DNA of 64,000 nucleotides. Origin: an uncultured Lachnospiraceae bacterium (GTDB lineage Bacteria; Bacillota; Clostridia; Lachnospirales; Lachnospiraceae). Positions within the stretch are counted from its first letter, which is position 1; each line of letters starts with the position of its first letter. The notes beneath the pieces were generated by a model. That model searched no databases and was not told where the DNA came from. It saw only the letters and a program-made list of their open reading frames with translations. Where the stretch lies: the NCBI GenBank assembly GCA_949949005.1, contig CATLHM010000008.1, forward strand, positions 1-64,000, given 5' to 3'. Both the position numbers and the translations under genes were made by a program. Below are positions 8,384-17,423 of this stretch, in pieces.

Positions 8384-9535
8384 TCAAACCAATCCGATTT
8401 CCTTTCCGTCAATCAGAACATGCTTCACCTTGGTTGACACCTCAAAAGGGCATCCGTCTGTGATCACAATATCCGCATCCTTCCCGATTTCCAGAGAGCC
8501 TACCCTGTCCGCGATTCCTGCATGTCTTGCCGGATTGATGGTAATCGCCTGCAATGCCGCAAAGGGATCCATTCCCGCCTGTACTGCCAGTCCTGCACAT
8601 AGCGGCAGATACTCCTGGGGAATAACCGGAGAATCTGTAATGATAGATACCTGACAGCCTGCGGCAGCCAACAGACCCGGCGTTGTCCAGCTTTTATTGC
8701 GCAGCTCAAATTTGGAGGCGCTGGTGAGGGTGGGCCCCACAGCCAGTGGCACCTTCTCTTTGGCAAGCTCCTCCACGATCAAGTGGCCCTCTGTCACATG
8801 CTCCAGTGTGATTTTCAACCCGAATTCCCTGGCAATGCGCAGGGCAGTAAAAATATCCTCCGTGGCATGGGCGTGGGCTTTTAAGGGAATCTCTCCTTTT
8901 ACTACCGGAATCAAAGCCTCCAGCTTCATATCAAAAGCAGGCTTTTTGGACACATCCTCCCCCGCCGCTTCCTTCTTTTCCATATATTCCCTGGCCTTAA
9001 AGAGCATCTCCCGAAGCAGTGCGGCGGTGGTCATTCGGCTGGAATCCTTTTTCTCCCGGTAGACTCTCTTAGGGTTCTCCCCAAAAGCGCACTTCATGGC
9101 GACACCGTCCCGTACCACCATGTCCTCTACTCTCTTTCCCACTGTCTTAATCGTGGTAAAAGTGCCACCCAGCACATTGGCGCTTCCCGGCCCCACGCAG
9201 ACACAGGTAACTCCTGCCGCTGCCGCGTGGGGAAAAGCGGCGTCCATGGGCTTAACTCCGTCGATGCCGCGCAGATGAGGGGTAACGATATCGTTCATCT
9301 CATTATAATCCATGCCCTCATAGCCGATGCCGTAACCGTCAAGGCCGATATGGCCGTGAGCCTCCACAAAGCCGGGATATACATGGAGCCCTTCTGCGTC
9401 CACAATTTCTGTCCCTTCTCCTGCCTCCAGATTTTCTCCTATCGCTCTGATCTTTCCATTTTCCACCAGGATATCCCCCCGGAAAGCTTCCGGGTGAATC
9501 CCATCATGAATCATGCCATTCTTTACACATAACAT
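8384..9535 (-). CDS. Amidohydrolase family protein
   Basis: Metal-dependent hydrolase of about 383 residues, in the imidazolonepropionase/dihydroorotase-like amidohydrolase superfamily. Seen are a short N-terminal beta-domain, then PGFVEAHGHIG with the metal-binding His60-x-His62, later His residues in KAHAHATED and TLEHVTEGH, and the late Asp in IITDSPVIPQ. The substrate cannot be assigned. The start at 9535 has GGAGGAG upstream; starting at 9619 would add 28 basic residues overlapping the neighbouring gene, without support. It follows the YbaK-type gene by about 37 bases and is probably co-transcribed with it. Confidence 0.88.
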   Translation of the reverse strand: MLCVKNGMIHDGIHPEAFRGDILVENGKIRAIGENLEAGEGTEIVDAEGLHVYPGFVEAHGHIGLDGYGIGYEGMDYNEMNDIVTPHLRGIDGVKPMDAAFPHAAAAGVTCVCVGPGSANVLGGTFTTIKTVGKRVEDMVVRDGVAMKCAFGENPKRVYREKKDSSRMTTAALLREMLFKAREYMEKKEAAGEDVSKKPAFDMKLEALIPVVKGEIPLKAHAHATEDIFTALRIAREFGLKITLEHVTEGHLIVEELAKEKVPLAVGPTLTSASKFELRNKSWTTPGLLAAAGCQVSIITDSPVIPQEYLPLCAGLAVQAGMDPFAALQAITINPARHAGIADRVGSLEIGKDADIVITDGCPFEVSTKVKHVLIDGKEIGLV

Positions 9536-9572
9536 ATCCCTACTCCTCCTTTGATTGTAACTCTGCCGCCTC

Positions 9573-10046
9573 TTAAATAATATCCGCAAAACCGCATCCC
9601 ACCGTCTTTGCCAGATCATCCGGCGAGAGCTCTATCTGAAAACCCACCTTACCGGCGCTCACAAACATCCTCCCACACTGCCTGGCCGACTCATGGATGA
9701 AAGTCTGAAAGTGCTTTTTCATCCCAATAGGAGAACACCCGCCGTGGACATATCCTGTCAGCGTGAGCAGCTCCTTTTGCTTTATCATGCCAACTGCCTT
9801 TTCTCCCGCTGCCTTTGCCGCTTTCTTCAAATCCAGTTCCTCTTTCACGGGAACCACGAAAACGTAATACTGCCCTGATTTTCCCTGGGTTACCAGGGTC
9901 TTAAACACCTGATCTGCATTCTCGCCTAATATCTGCGCAATCTGTTCTCCGCTCAGCCCGGCGTCCGGCTCATAGGTGTGGCTCTGATAGGATATCTTTT
10001 TTCCGTCCAGCAAACGCATCACATTGGTTTTATCTTTTTCTTTCAT
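9573..10046 (-). CDS. ybaK: YbaK/EbsC-type Cys-tRNA(Pro) deacylase
   Basis: Trans-editing protein of 157 residues that hydrolyses mischarged Cys-tRNA-Pro. It resembles the YbaK/EbsC branch of the YbaK/ProX fold: the N-terminal TNVMRLLDGKKISYQSHTY, then QVFKTLVTQG with the conserved Lys, VPVKEELDLKKAAKAAG, and the GGCSPIGMKK loop characteristic of YbaK. The fold and length match the family. It acts in the cytosol alongside ProRS. It lies between aspS and the amidohydrolase gene on the minus strand, 53 bases after aspS. Confidence 0.92.
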   Translation of the reverse strand: MKEKDKTNVMRLLDGKKISYQSHTYEPDAGLSGEQIAQILGENADQVFKTLVTQGKSGQYYVFVVPVKEELDLKKAAKAAGEKAVGMIKQKELLTLTGYVHGGCSPIGMKKHFQTFIHESARQCGRMFVSAGKVGFQIELSPDDLAKTVGCGFADII

Positions 10047-10099
10047 ACTCTCACCTGTTTCGATACAAGCTAACGAAGAAGCCGCCTGTTTCCCCCAAT

Positions 10100-11857
10100 C
10101 TATTGTGGCAAATCAATCCTGATATGAACGTCCCCAAGCTGCTTCTCATCCACCTCCGAAGGAGCTCCCATCATCACATCCTGAGCCATCTTATTCATGG
10201 GGAAAGGAATGATCTCCCGAATACTCTCCTCTCCGGCAATCAGCATCACCATTCTGTCCACACCGGGAGCAATCCCTGCATGGGGCGGCGCGCCATAACA
10301 GAAAGCGTTATACATGGCCGGGAACTTGGCTTTCACATCCTCCTCCTTGAGGCCTACGATCTCAAAAGCCTTGACCATGATCTCCGGATCGTGATTTCTG
10401 ACGGCACCGGAGGAAAGCTCCACGCCGTTACACACCAAATCATACTGATAGGCGTAAATATCCAGCGGATCCTTTGTCATAAGGGCCTCCATACCGCCCT
10501 GGGGCATGGAAAAAGGATTATGGCAAAATTCCAGTTCTCCGGATTCTTCTCCAATCTCATACATAGGGAAGTCAACGATCCAGCAGAACTCATAGCAATC
10601 CTGCTTCATATGCCTTTCGCAGGCGCTCCCCAGGAATTTCCGAAGCACCCCGGCTGTCTTTAAGGCATCCAGTTCCTTCCCGGCTGTCAGTCCCACAAAA
10701 TCGCCCCTCTTAAGTCCAAGGGCCGTGATAACCTGCTCTTTGCGTTCCTGAAGGAACTTGGAAACGCCTCCGGTCAGGTTCCCGCTCTCATCCACCTTAA
10801 ACCAATAAGCCTTCTGCCCGCTCTGCACCTCCACATCGCTGCAAAGCTTATCGATCACCTTCCTGGTGGCCGTAAAGCGATCCACCACAATGGCTTTCAC
10901 CTTCTGTCCCTCAAAGGGCCCAAAACCACAGCCCTCCATACACTGGGTGGCATCCTGGAGCACCAGGTCGATCCGAAGATCCGGCTTGTCCGTCCCGTAT
11001 TTACTCATGGCATCCCTGTAAGAAATCCTGACAAAGGGAGCGCTGGAAGCGGTCTTATATTTACCGTACTGAGCAAAAATAGGAGGAAGCACTGTCTCGA
11101 TCACACCAAATACATCGTCCTGGGTGGCAAACGCCATCTCCATATCCAATTGGTAAAACTCTCCCGGCGAACGGTCCGCCCTTGCATCTTCATCTCTGAA
11201 GCAGGGTGCAATCTGAAAATACCGGTCAAACCCTGATGTCATAAGAAGCTGCTTAAACTGCTGGGGCGCCTGGGGCAGAGCATAAAATTTCCCCGGATAG
11301 TTTCTGGAAGGAACCAGATAATCTCTTGCACCTTCCGGCGACGAACAGGTCAAAATCGGAGTCGTTATCTCCAAAAAATCCTGCTCTGTCATGCGCCTGC
11401 GGATCTCCGCCACAATCTTACTGCGCAGCACGATCTTTTCCTTAACGGCGGGATTTCTAAGATCCAGATATCTGTATTTCAGTCTGACTGCCTCATCCGC
11501 CTCCTTCGAGCGGTTCACCTCAAAGGGCAGTTCATTGTAAATACACTTTCCAAGAACCGATATTTCCTCCGGAACCACCTCGATCTCTCCGGTAGGAAGC
11601 TGAGTGTTTTTGCTGGAACGCTCCCTTACCACGCCGGTGACGGAAAGCGTGGACTCATTATTCACTCCGGAAAGCTTCGTCATCATTTCCTCTGTCTCCA
11701 CTACCACCTGGGTCACGCCATAAAAATCCCGCAGGATCAAAAATCCCAGATTTTTACTGACCTTGCGCATATTATCATACCAGCCCACGATTGTGACCTT
11801 TTTCCCTACATCCTCAAGCCTGAGCTGTACACATGTGTGCGTTCTTGACTGTACCAT
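10100..11857 (-). CDS. aspS: Aspartyl-tRNA synthetase
   Basis: Class IIb synthetase charging tRNA-Asp, 585 residues, the length of the bacterial type with an inserted GAD domain. Seen are the N-terminal OB anticodon-binding domain (VTIVGWYDNMRKVSKNLGFLILRD), motif 2 in FQIAPCFRDEDARADRSPGEFYQLD, the GAD insertion (about 290-420), and motif 3 in GIAPGVDRMVMLIAG. A promoter lies about 60 bases upstream of the start. No T-box leader is visible. The upstream gene for the DUF5722 protein ends about 150 bases away. Confidence 0.97.
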   Translation of the reverse strand: MVQSRTHTCVQLRLEDVGKKVTIVGWYDNMRKVSKNLGFLILRDFYGVTQVVVETEEMMTKLSGVNNESTLSVTGVVRERSSKNTQLPTGEIEVVPEEISVLGKCIYNELPFEVNRSKEADEAVRLKYRYLDLRNPAVKEKIVLRSKIVAEIRRRMTEQDFLEITTPILTCSSPEGARDYLVPSRNYPGKFYALPQAPQQFKQLLMTSGFDRYFQIAPCFRDEDARADRSPGEFYQLDMEMAFATQDDVFGVIETVLPPIFAQYGKYKTASSAPFVRISYRDAMSKYGTDKPDLRIDLVLQDATQCMEGCGFGPFEGQKVKAIVVDRFTATRKVIDKLCSDVEVQSGQKAYWFKVDESGNLTGGVSKFLQERKEQVITALGLKRGDFVGLTAGKELDALKTAGVLRKFLGSACERHMKQDCYEFCWIVDFPMYEIGEESGELEFCHNPFSMPQGGMEALMTKDPLDIYAYQYDLVCNGVELSSGAVRNHDPEIMVKAFEIVGLKEEDVKAKFPAMYNAFCYGAPPHAGIAPGVDRMVMLIAGEESIREIIPFPMNKMAQDVMMGAPSEVDEKQLGDVHIRIDLPQ

Positions 11858-11913
11858 AATTTATAAACTCCTTTCAGAAAGCCAAAGGCCTCTTATTTTT
11901 CGTAAACGCCTTT

Positions 11914-11942
11914 ATTATACACATTCCGGCAGCACTGCGCAA
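11914..11942 (-). promoter_or_regulatory. Likely aspS promoter
   Basis: Minus strand TTGCGC (11937-11942), 17 bases, then a perfect TATAAT (11914-11919), about 57 bases before the start codon. Confidence 0.5.
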
Positions 11943-12006
11943 TCACCGGACGCCGTAATTTCCCTAACTTTAATTACTATCCCATCATTTCCGGGGACTT
12001 TCATCC

Positions 12007-13692
12007 TCACTGCACCACCCCGGTACCGCTTCTGGTCCACAGAATCTTCTCCCTGATCATCTCGTCAATGTCCATTCCGATGATCTCCGATGCCCTTGCC
12101 TTGGCCACCGCTTCATTTTCCGAGCCCAGAGCCTTATAAATCTCATAGGCAGGTTTTTTGTTTCCATTCAGATCATAAAGCCCTAGAGCCAGGTGGCTTT
12201 CCATCTCATGAGCCTCATCCGTCTGCCTGAAAAGCATAAAGGCATCCACATCCGGAAGGGAGGCCGCTTTCAGATATCCATAGGCAACGGACGCCTCCTG
12301 GGCATCGGTACCGAAGCTGGAAGTGTAGCCTACCTCAGCAAGGGAAATGCTTCTGACCTCTCCCCAGGGGTTTAAAAACTGCTCCCGATGCATGTAATCT
12401 ACCAAAACGTCAATGTTCTGCATAGTAATATACAGAGAGCTGAGGCTATCCTTAACCCATACCGCCGGACCGTTCCAGGCGTAAGGATCGTAGAGCGGGG
12501 AATTGTAGGGATGGAAGGAAAGCCCCCAGTCGATATTTCCCTCCCGGTTCATGTAATAATTAAACTGATCCAGATAATCCTTAGAGAGAAAGCTGCCGGG
12601 ATTGGATTTGCGCTGCCACTCCTGGTCAAGAGAATTGTAAACCCGCACATTGGCATTCATACTCTTTAATTCATTATAAAAAATCCGAAATGCCTTCACA
12701 TAGATATTCACATTGAAATCCAGGGAAGTGGAATTGGTGTACCACCAGGATGTCCTGGCGTTCACCTCATTGCCGATGATCCAGTTATCCACCTGTCCGC
12801 AGCTCGTCTGTCCCGAATAACGCTGTCCCAAAAAGGCACCAATCGCTTTCAGGTAGTCCACGCCGGAGGCGTCTGCCACATTCAGCGCATATCCGGGACA
12901 GTCCCCTCCCTCTGCCTGGGGATGGATCAGGTGCTGGGAATATTCCCCTTTTCCGCTGTTTAAAAGAACGATAGTCACCTGCATTCCATACCGGTTGAAG
13001 CCGGAAATCGTCGAATCATACTCCGCCAGCATCCAGCCGTTAAAGTAAAAGGTCTGTCCGTTGTACTCAAAAGGAACCGCCCCAGGCGCCGACTCTGCCA
13101 GGCAGATATCATCCAGATCCATATTGTAGACCACCTGCCGGATACCCATCTCCTGTAATTCGCCGTTTGCAACTCTTGTGATATCCGGTAAAATTCCTTT
13201 GATTCCGGCGTCCCCTCTCGCAGAGGTGTAAGCTGCAAGGGCCTCCGGATTGGTAATATAATGCTCATCGCTTACCTGCATCATCTGGCCGCTCCGCTTT
13301 ACCGCCACCAGAAACTTTCGGCTTAAGTTGGAATCCGCCGTATTATAATTCAGCGGAAAGCTCACCGAAACCGACTTGCCCGCCTCCGTACTGGCAACGA
13401 TATCCCCTTTGGTTCCATCCTCATAGACTTCGTCCGCATAGATATAAAATTTACCGTCGTCGCTGGAAGGAACAGTGTCCGCGTTAAGCTGGCAGACCAC
13501 CTCAGAGCCTGAAATCTCACAAGTGGAAATGGTCACGGGCCTTCCCGCCGCCTCCGCATATAATACGTTGCCGCTTCCAACTGCCACACAGCCTGATACC
13601 AGAAGTAACGTTGCAAGTATTAACATCATGGTTCTTCTTTTTAACATGAGAGTGCCCCGCAGTGCCTGGTGTCCATTGTCTGTTCTTTTCAT
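12007..13692 (-). CDS. Secreted DUF5722-type TIM-barrel protein
   Basis: Predicted exported protein of 561 residues. After a basic N-terminus there is a hydrophobic signal (about 22-37) ending in a lipobox-like VSGC, so it may be lipid-anchored, or cut after YAEA. The body matches the DUF5722 type: an N-terminal beta region, then a barrel with WIIGNEVNARTSWWY, LSFHPYNSPLYDPYAW and ISLAEVGYTSSFG. The first and last of these look like the acid/base and nucleophile strands of a clan GH-A glycosidase, but activity is not established. GGAG lies 11 bases from the first ATG. It is transcribed alone, away from any sugar transporter. The substrate is unknown. Confidence 0.8.
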   Translation of the reverse strand: MKRTDNGHQALRGTLMLKRRTMMLILATLLLVSGCVAVGSGNVLYAEAAGRPVTISTCEISGSEVVCQLNADTVPSSDDGKFYIYADEVYEDGTKGDIVASTEAGKSVSVSFPLNYNTADSNLSRKFLVAVKRSGQMMQVSDEHYITNPEALAAYTSARGDAGIKGILPDITRVANGELQEMGIRQVVYNMDLDDICLAESAPGAVPFEYNGQTFYFNGWMLAEYDSTISGFNRYGMQVTIVLLNSGKGEYSQHLIHPQAEGGDCPGYALNVADASGVDYLKAIGAFLGQRYSGQTSCGQVDNWIIGNEVNARTSWWYTNSTSLDFNVNIYVKAFRIFYNELKSMNANVRVYNSLDQEWQRKSNPGSFLSKDYLDQFNYYMNREGNIDWGLSFHPYNSPLYDPYAWNGPAVWVKDSLSSLYITMQNIDVLVDYMHREQFLNPWGEVRSISLAEVGYTSSFGTDAQEASVAYGYLKAASLPDVDAFMLFRQTDEAHEMESHLALGLYDLNGNKKPAYEIYKALGSENEAVAKARASEIIGMDIDEMIREKILWTRSGTGVVQ

Positions 13693-13971
13693 AAAATCTT
13701 TATCTCCTGTCCTTTCCTATTCTTTTGAAACAGTTTCTGGCCTGATTATATCATGTAATCATGACAAAGTCTATTTTCCTAATTTTTTCCTTATCTTTTC
13801 TGTAACTATTAAGCTTTCAGCTTCCCGGAGCGTGTTTGGAAATTCGTTGCAAAATCCGACCATTCCAACTTGCCTTTTTCTATCTATGCTTGCAGAAACC
13901 AAAATCACGAAATATAATAAAACACAAAAAGCAACGTTGATCTGCCTGACGGCCGCCCCATGGAGGTAGAA

Positions 13972-14961
13972 ATGTACAGTGAAATAACGGATTTTCTGAG
14001 GCAAATATACGGACTGGACTGCCATTCCATCACGCCCATTGACGGCGGATGGATGAACAGGCTGTGGAAGGTTTCCTCAGATCAGGGGGAACTGCTGCTC
14101 AAACAGTACAGTACCAAACGTTACAGACAAAAACAGCTAGCATTGATTGAATATGCCCTGCAAAGGCAGATTCTTCTTGAACAGGCTCAAATTCCCTGCC
14201 CCCATATTTTCCAGGCTGACGGGCGCATTCTTCATTATCATGGTGAAACGCCCTATATGGTTATGAGCTTTTGTACCGGATGGAAACAATCCCCTGGCAC
14301 CATATCCCTTTCTCAGATGGAAAGTCTGGGAGAGGCCTGCGCCCTGATGCATCTGGCTTTCTCCAGGCTGCCTCTGGCTAATGTGCGCGGCTTTCCCCCC
14401 GATCGTTGTAAGATGCTTTCTTCCCTCTGGAAAAATTACCACGACCGCTGCCAAAATCTGACCACCGATGAGCCGGACGGCTATCGGGAAGCTTTACTTG
14501 CTCAGGAGCCCATTTTGAGGGAATTGTCACCCGATTTCTTTTTGGGATTACCCATGGGTATTGCCCATGAAGACTTTACCCCCGATAATCTGCTTTTTTG
14601 CGAAAAAGAAGTATCGGCCATCATTGACTTTGACCGCAACCAGTATGGCTTTGTATGGCATGATGTGGGCAGAGCCCTGCTTTCCTTTGCCTTAGAGGAC
14701 GGGTTGCCAGACATGCCGGGGCAATTGAACCGGGACAAAATCCATGCATTCGTCAGAGGCTATAACCGGGTTCTTTCGCTTACCATGGAGAATGTTGCGG
14801 ACGCTTTCCGTATCACCTGGTGCATTGAGATCCTATGGTGGATCATGCCCTCATGCTTTTCTATGGCAAAATCGAAAGCCACAAGATATCGGAATGAGAT
14901 CCTGTGGCTCACAAAGCATTGGTTTGAAATTGACGGACTTCTCAAAAACAGCACAGCATAG
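13972..14961 (+). CDS. APH/CotS-like phosphotransferase
   Basis: Kinase-fold protein of about 329 residues in the aminoglycoside phosphotransferase/choline kinase superfamily, closest in appearance to the CotS-type spore-coat kinases of spore formers. The N-terminal lobe has GGWMNRLWKV and the likely ATP-binding Lys in LLLKQY; the catalytic loop is HEDFTPDNLL (Brenner motif) and the metal Asp lies in IIDFDRNQYG, followed by HDVGRALLSF. The substrate is unknown. The start at 13972 is preceded by GGAGGT; the ATG at 13960 overlaps that site. It is a plus-strand single gene convergent with the Rrf2-TcdA gene. Confidence 0.85.
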   Translation: MYSEITDFLRQIYGLDCHSITPIDGGWMNRLWKVSSDQGELLLKQYSTKRYRQKQLALIEYALQRQILLEQAQIPCPHIFQADGRILHYHGETPYMVMSFCTGWKQSPGTISLSQMESLGEACALMHLAFSRLPLANVRGFPPDRCKMLSSLWKNYHDRCQNLTTDEPDGYREALLAQEPILRELSPDFFLGLPMGIAHEDFTPDNLLFCEKEVSAIIDFDRNQYGFVWHDVGRALLSFALEDGLPDMPGQLNRDKIHAFVRGYNRVLSLTMENVADAFRITWCIEILWWIMPSCFSMAKSKATRYRNEILWLTKHWFEIDGLLKNSTA

Positions 14962-14988
14962 GCTGCCTCTGCACCGCCCTCCGGGACT

Positions 14989-16194
14989 TCACACTAAGTC
15001 TTTCACCACTTCACCGGCAATAATCAGTCCTGCCACGGAAGGAACAAAGGCTGTGCTGCCCGGGGTGCTTCTCCGTTCCCGTCCCTCCCTTTGGATATCA
15101 GCCTCCATAGGCTGAACAGGCGTCTCCTCCGAGTACACGACCTTTAACCTTTCTATCCCGCGCTTTTTCAGTTCTCTTCGCATGACCTTTGCAAGGGGGC
15201 AAACCTTTGTCTCATAAATATCCGCCACCTTAAAGCGGTCTGCATCCAGCTTATTTCCCGCCCCCATACTGCTGATGATGGGAACTTTCTTTTCCTTTGC
15301 CCTCATCACCAGGGCAAGCTTGGCCGTCACCGTATCTACCGCATCCACCACATAATCATATTCTTCAAACGGAAATTCCTCTGCGTTTTCCGGCAAGAAA
15401 AAACAAGGATAAGCCCGCACCACCGCTTCCGGATTTATGTCATGGATCCTTGCCCTCATGGCTTCCACCTTATACTGCCCCAGGGTCTGGCGGGTGGCAA
15501 TGATCTGCCGGTTTAAATTGGTGAGGCACACCTTATCGTGATCGATCAAGTCCAGGGCTCCCACGCCGCTCCTGGCAAGAGCTTCGCAAACATATCCTCC
15601 CACGCCCCCTATCCCAAAAACAGCCACCCGGGAATCTTTCAGCCTGTCCATGGCCTCTTTGCCCAAAAGCGCCTCTGTCCTGGCAAAGGGATATTCTTCC
15701 CCCTCTTTTGTCAAAAAAAGACCGGCATCCGCTTCTGGCCGGTTCCTCCCCGGCTGTTCCATCTCCTGCTGCCATCTGACCATATCTGCAAGGGTGATTC
15801 CATCCACCACCTGGCTTACCGCATCATTGACTTTCTCCCATATTTTTGCCGATACACAGTCTTTCCGGCGCCCGCACTCCATGGGATTCTCCCCCACACA
15901 GCTCACCGGAGAAAGCTCTTTTTCCATAATCCGAAGAATCATGCCCACCGTATATTCGGAAGGATCTCTCTGCAGCCGATAACCTCCCTGGGCCCCCCGG
16001 ACGCCGCTCACAAAATCCGCCTTATTCAATGCGGAAATAATCTGTTCCAGATATTTTTCAGAAATCTGCTGTCTCTCGGCAACCTCCTTCAGTCTGATTG
16101 GTTCTCCCCTCCCGTTAATTGCCAGATCCAGCATCAACCGCAGGGCATACCTTCCTTTTGTAGATATCTTCATATTTTTAACCATGCTCCCCAA
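14989..16194 (-). CDS. Fusion: Rrf2 regulator + TcdA-type tRNA dehydratase
   Basis: One continuous reading frame of 401 residues joins two normally separate proteins. Residues about 8-140 are an Rrf2-family winged-helix regulator (STKGRYALRLMLDLA, LKEVAERQQISEKYLEQI, GVRGAQGGYRL) with three Cys in the Fe-S position (Cys99, Cys107, Cys113). After a polar linker, residues about 167-401 are an E1-like ThiF/TcdA domain: GIGGVGG (194-200), DHDKVCLTNLNRQ (218-230), DAVDTV (284-289). TcdA cyclises t6A37 of tRNA to ct6A with ATP, working with the CsdA/CsdE sulfur system. I see no stop, restart codon with spaced ribosome-binding site, or frame change at the joint. The start is uncertain: TTG at 16194 has AGGA at a good distance, and ATG at 16173 is the alternative. 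Confidence 0.9.
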   Translation of the reverse strand: MGSMVKNMKISTKGRYALRLMLDLAINGRGEPIRLKEVAERQQISEKYLEQIISALNKADFVSGVRGAQGGYRLQRDPSEYTVGMILRIMEKELSPVSCVGENPMECGRRKDCVSAKIWEKVNDAVSQVVDGITLADMVRWQQEMEQPGRNRPEADAGLFLTKEGEEYPFARTEALLGKEAMDRLKDSRVAVFGIGGVGGYVCEALARSGVGALDLIDHDKVCLTNLNRQIIATRQTLGQYKVEAMRARIHDINPEAVVRAYPCFFLPENAEEFPFEEYDYVVDAVDTVTAKLALVMRAKEKKVPIISSMGAGNKLDADRFKVADIYETKVCPLAKVMRRELKKRGIERLKVVYSEETPVQPMEADIQREGRERRSTPGSTAFVPSVAGLIIAGEVVKDLV

Positions 16195-16317
16195 ATCATA
16201 TTCCTACTGTTTTAATATGAATTCTATCGTTCAAAAGGAAAAAAGTCAAGCTTACATGCTCCGGATTTTTCTGTAAGGATATGGGTTTTGCTGAATAAGT
16301 TTTTGCTGAAATTTTTC

Positions 16318-16346
16318 TTGAATCTGCCTGTCCATCATGCTATAAT
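16318..16346 (+). promoter_or_regulatory. Promoter of tRNA-Ala
   Basis: TTGAAT (16318-16323), 17 bases, then TATAAT (16341-16346), with the mature tRNA 5' end 10 bases further on. Confidence 0.8.
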
Positions 16347-16355
16347 AGCAGACAT

Positions 16356-16428
16356 GGGGATATAGCTCAGTTGGGAGAGCGATACGTTCGCAACGTATAG
16401 GTCAGGGGTTCGAGTCCCCCTATCTCCA
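16356..16428 (+). tRNA. tRNA-Ala (anticodon CGC)
   Basis: A full cloverleaf is seen. The acceptor stem GGGGATA/TATCTCC contains the G3-U70 pair that identifies alanine tRNAs. The D-arm is GCTC...GAGC, the anticodon stem ATACG/CGTAT has loop TTCGCAA (anticodon CGC, reading GCG), and the T-arm is AGGGG TTCGAGT CCCCC. The discriminator base is A and no CCA is encoded. It is a single-gene unit with its own promoter and terminator. Confidence 0.97.
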
Positions 16429-16433
16429 TTAGG

Positions 16434-16472
16434 AATATTATTCTTCAGATCAATGAAGAATAATATTTTTTT
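16434..16472 (+). terminator. Terminator of tRNA-Ala
   Basis: A perfect 14-base inverted repeat (16434-16447 with 16454-16467, six-base loop), running directly into a T-run ending at 16472. It starts six bases after the tRNA. Confidence 0.92.
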
Positions 16473-16713
16473 ATTCATCTTTTTTGTCTATATACAATTG
16501 TTTTTACTAATCAAACACCCATCCAAATCTGTTCCGGCATGAATAATATATCGCTGTGTAAGCCATCCTATAATAGAATGAATGACTCACCTTACCATAC
16601 TTGCCTGAAAAAACAAAGAATGTCATGTGTCATGGTTTTTCTTATGTTAAAAGGTATTATTGCCGCAAGGCATTAATATACCACACTAAAAAATATGAAG
16701 GGAGAAATTCATC
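16473..16713. other. Upstream region of the secreted orphan
   Basis: AT-rich non-coding stretch of about 240 bases. A TATAAT occurs at 16569-16574 but lacks a good -35 partner. GAAGGGAG lies about 9 bases before the ATG at 16714. I see no riboswitch or operator I can name. Confidence 0.3.
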
Positions 16714-17322
16714 ATGAAAAAAATAGTTTTACTGGCCTTAGCAGCTACCCTTGTTTTCTCAGTCCCTGTTATGGCAAAAGAAGTTGGGGCTCCTGTAGCT
16801 GTTTACCTTGAGGATTCCTCAAATGTTGGTGATCCTGATATTACCACTGCCGCTATCGAGGAAGACAAATTAGTGGGTGAGTATATGAACAATGCCGTTA
16901 CCGGCATTTGGGCAATGGATAGAGTTATTCCCGTTGCACAGGGCGGCGGCGTTGTGGTTGACGGAGTTAAGACCAACCTGACCTTCTCCGTATTGAAGCC
17001 TGAGCTGAGACGTGTTTACACCATCAAGAATGCAGCCGCAATCATGGGCGGTTCTGTATTAAACGTTGTTAAAGTAGGTATCCCTGCCGGACTTCGTTAT
17101 GAGACAGCCAGCGTCAATTTTTATACCCCCGGTATTGTAGACGGGCAGAATGTTAAAGTGTTCCAATATGCTTACTCTGAGGGCGAAAATGATATCTGGA
17201 ATGAACTCACTGTAACCGAAGTAAGGAAAGATCATGTTGTGGTGAATATTCCTAACAATGGCGGCGTAATCGCTTTCGTAGAAGTTCCTGCTAAAGCAGC
17301 AACAGATGTTCCTGCCGAATAA
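16714..17322 (+). CDS. Secreted protein of unknown family
   Basis: Protein of 202 residues with a textbook signal peptide (MKKIVLLALAATLVFSVPVMA, likely cut before Lys22). The mature part of about 180 residues is predicted mostly beta (alternating V/T/Y stretches such as VVVDGVKTNLTFSVL and DHVVVNIP), with no Cys, no lipobox, no membrane anchor and no sorting signal. I do not recognise the family. It has a good ribosome-binding site, sits alone on the plus strand between tRNA-Ala and a convergent zinc-ribbon gene, and ends in a strong terminator, all of which suggest a real and well-expressed exported protein. Confidence 0.8.
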   Translation: MKKIVLLALAATLVFSVPVMAKEVGAPVAVYLEDSSNVGDPDITTAAIEEDKLVGEYMNNAVTGIWAMDRVIPVAQGGGVVVDGVKTNLTFSVLKPELRRVYTIKNAAAIMGGSVLNVVKVGIPAGLRYETASVNFYTPGIVDGQNVKVFQYAYSEGENDIWNELTVTEVRKDHVVVNIPNNGGVIAFVEVPAKAATDVPAE

Positions 17323-17369
17323 TTTATCAGATTAGAGAATCATTAATTTTTCTATCAAGTGTGGGCTTT

Positions 17370-17401
17370 GCGTACTGCCGCCAAAACGGCAGTACGCTTT
17401 T
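17370..17401 (+). terminator. Terminator after the secreted orphan
   Basis: A perfect stem GCGTACTGCCG (17370-17380) with CGGCAGTACGC (17387-17397), six-base loop, then TTTT; about 48 bases after the stop codon. Confidence 0.85.
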
Positions 17402-17423
17402 ATAATGCGCAGGCCCGCATGTT

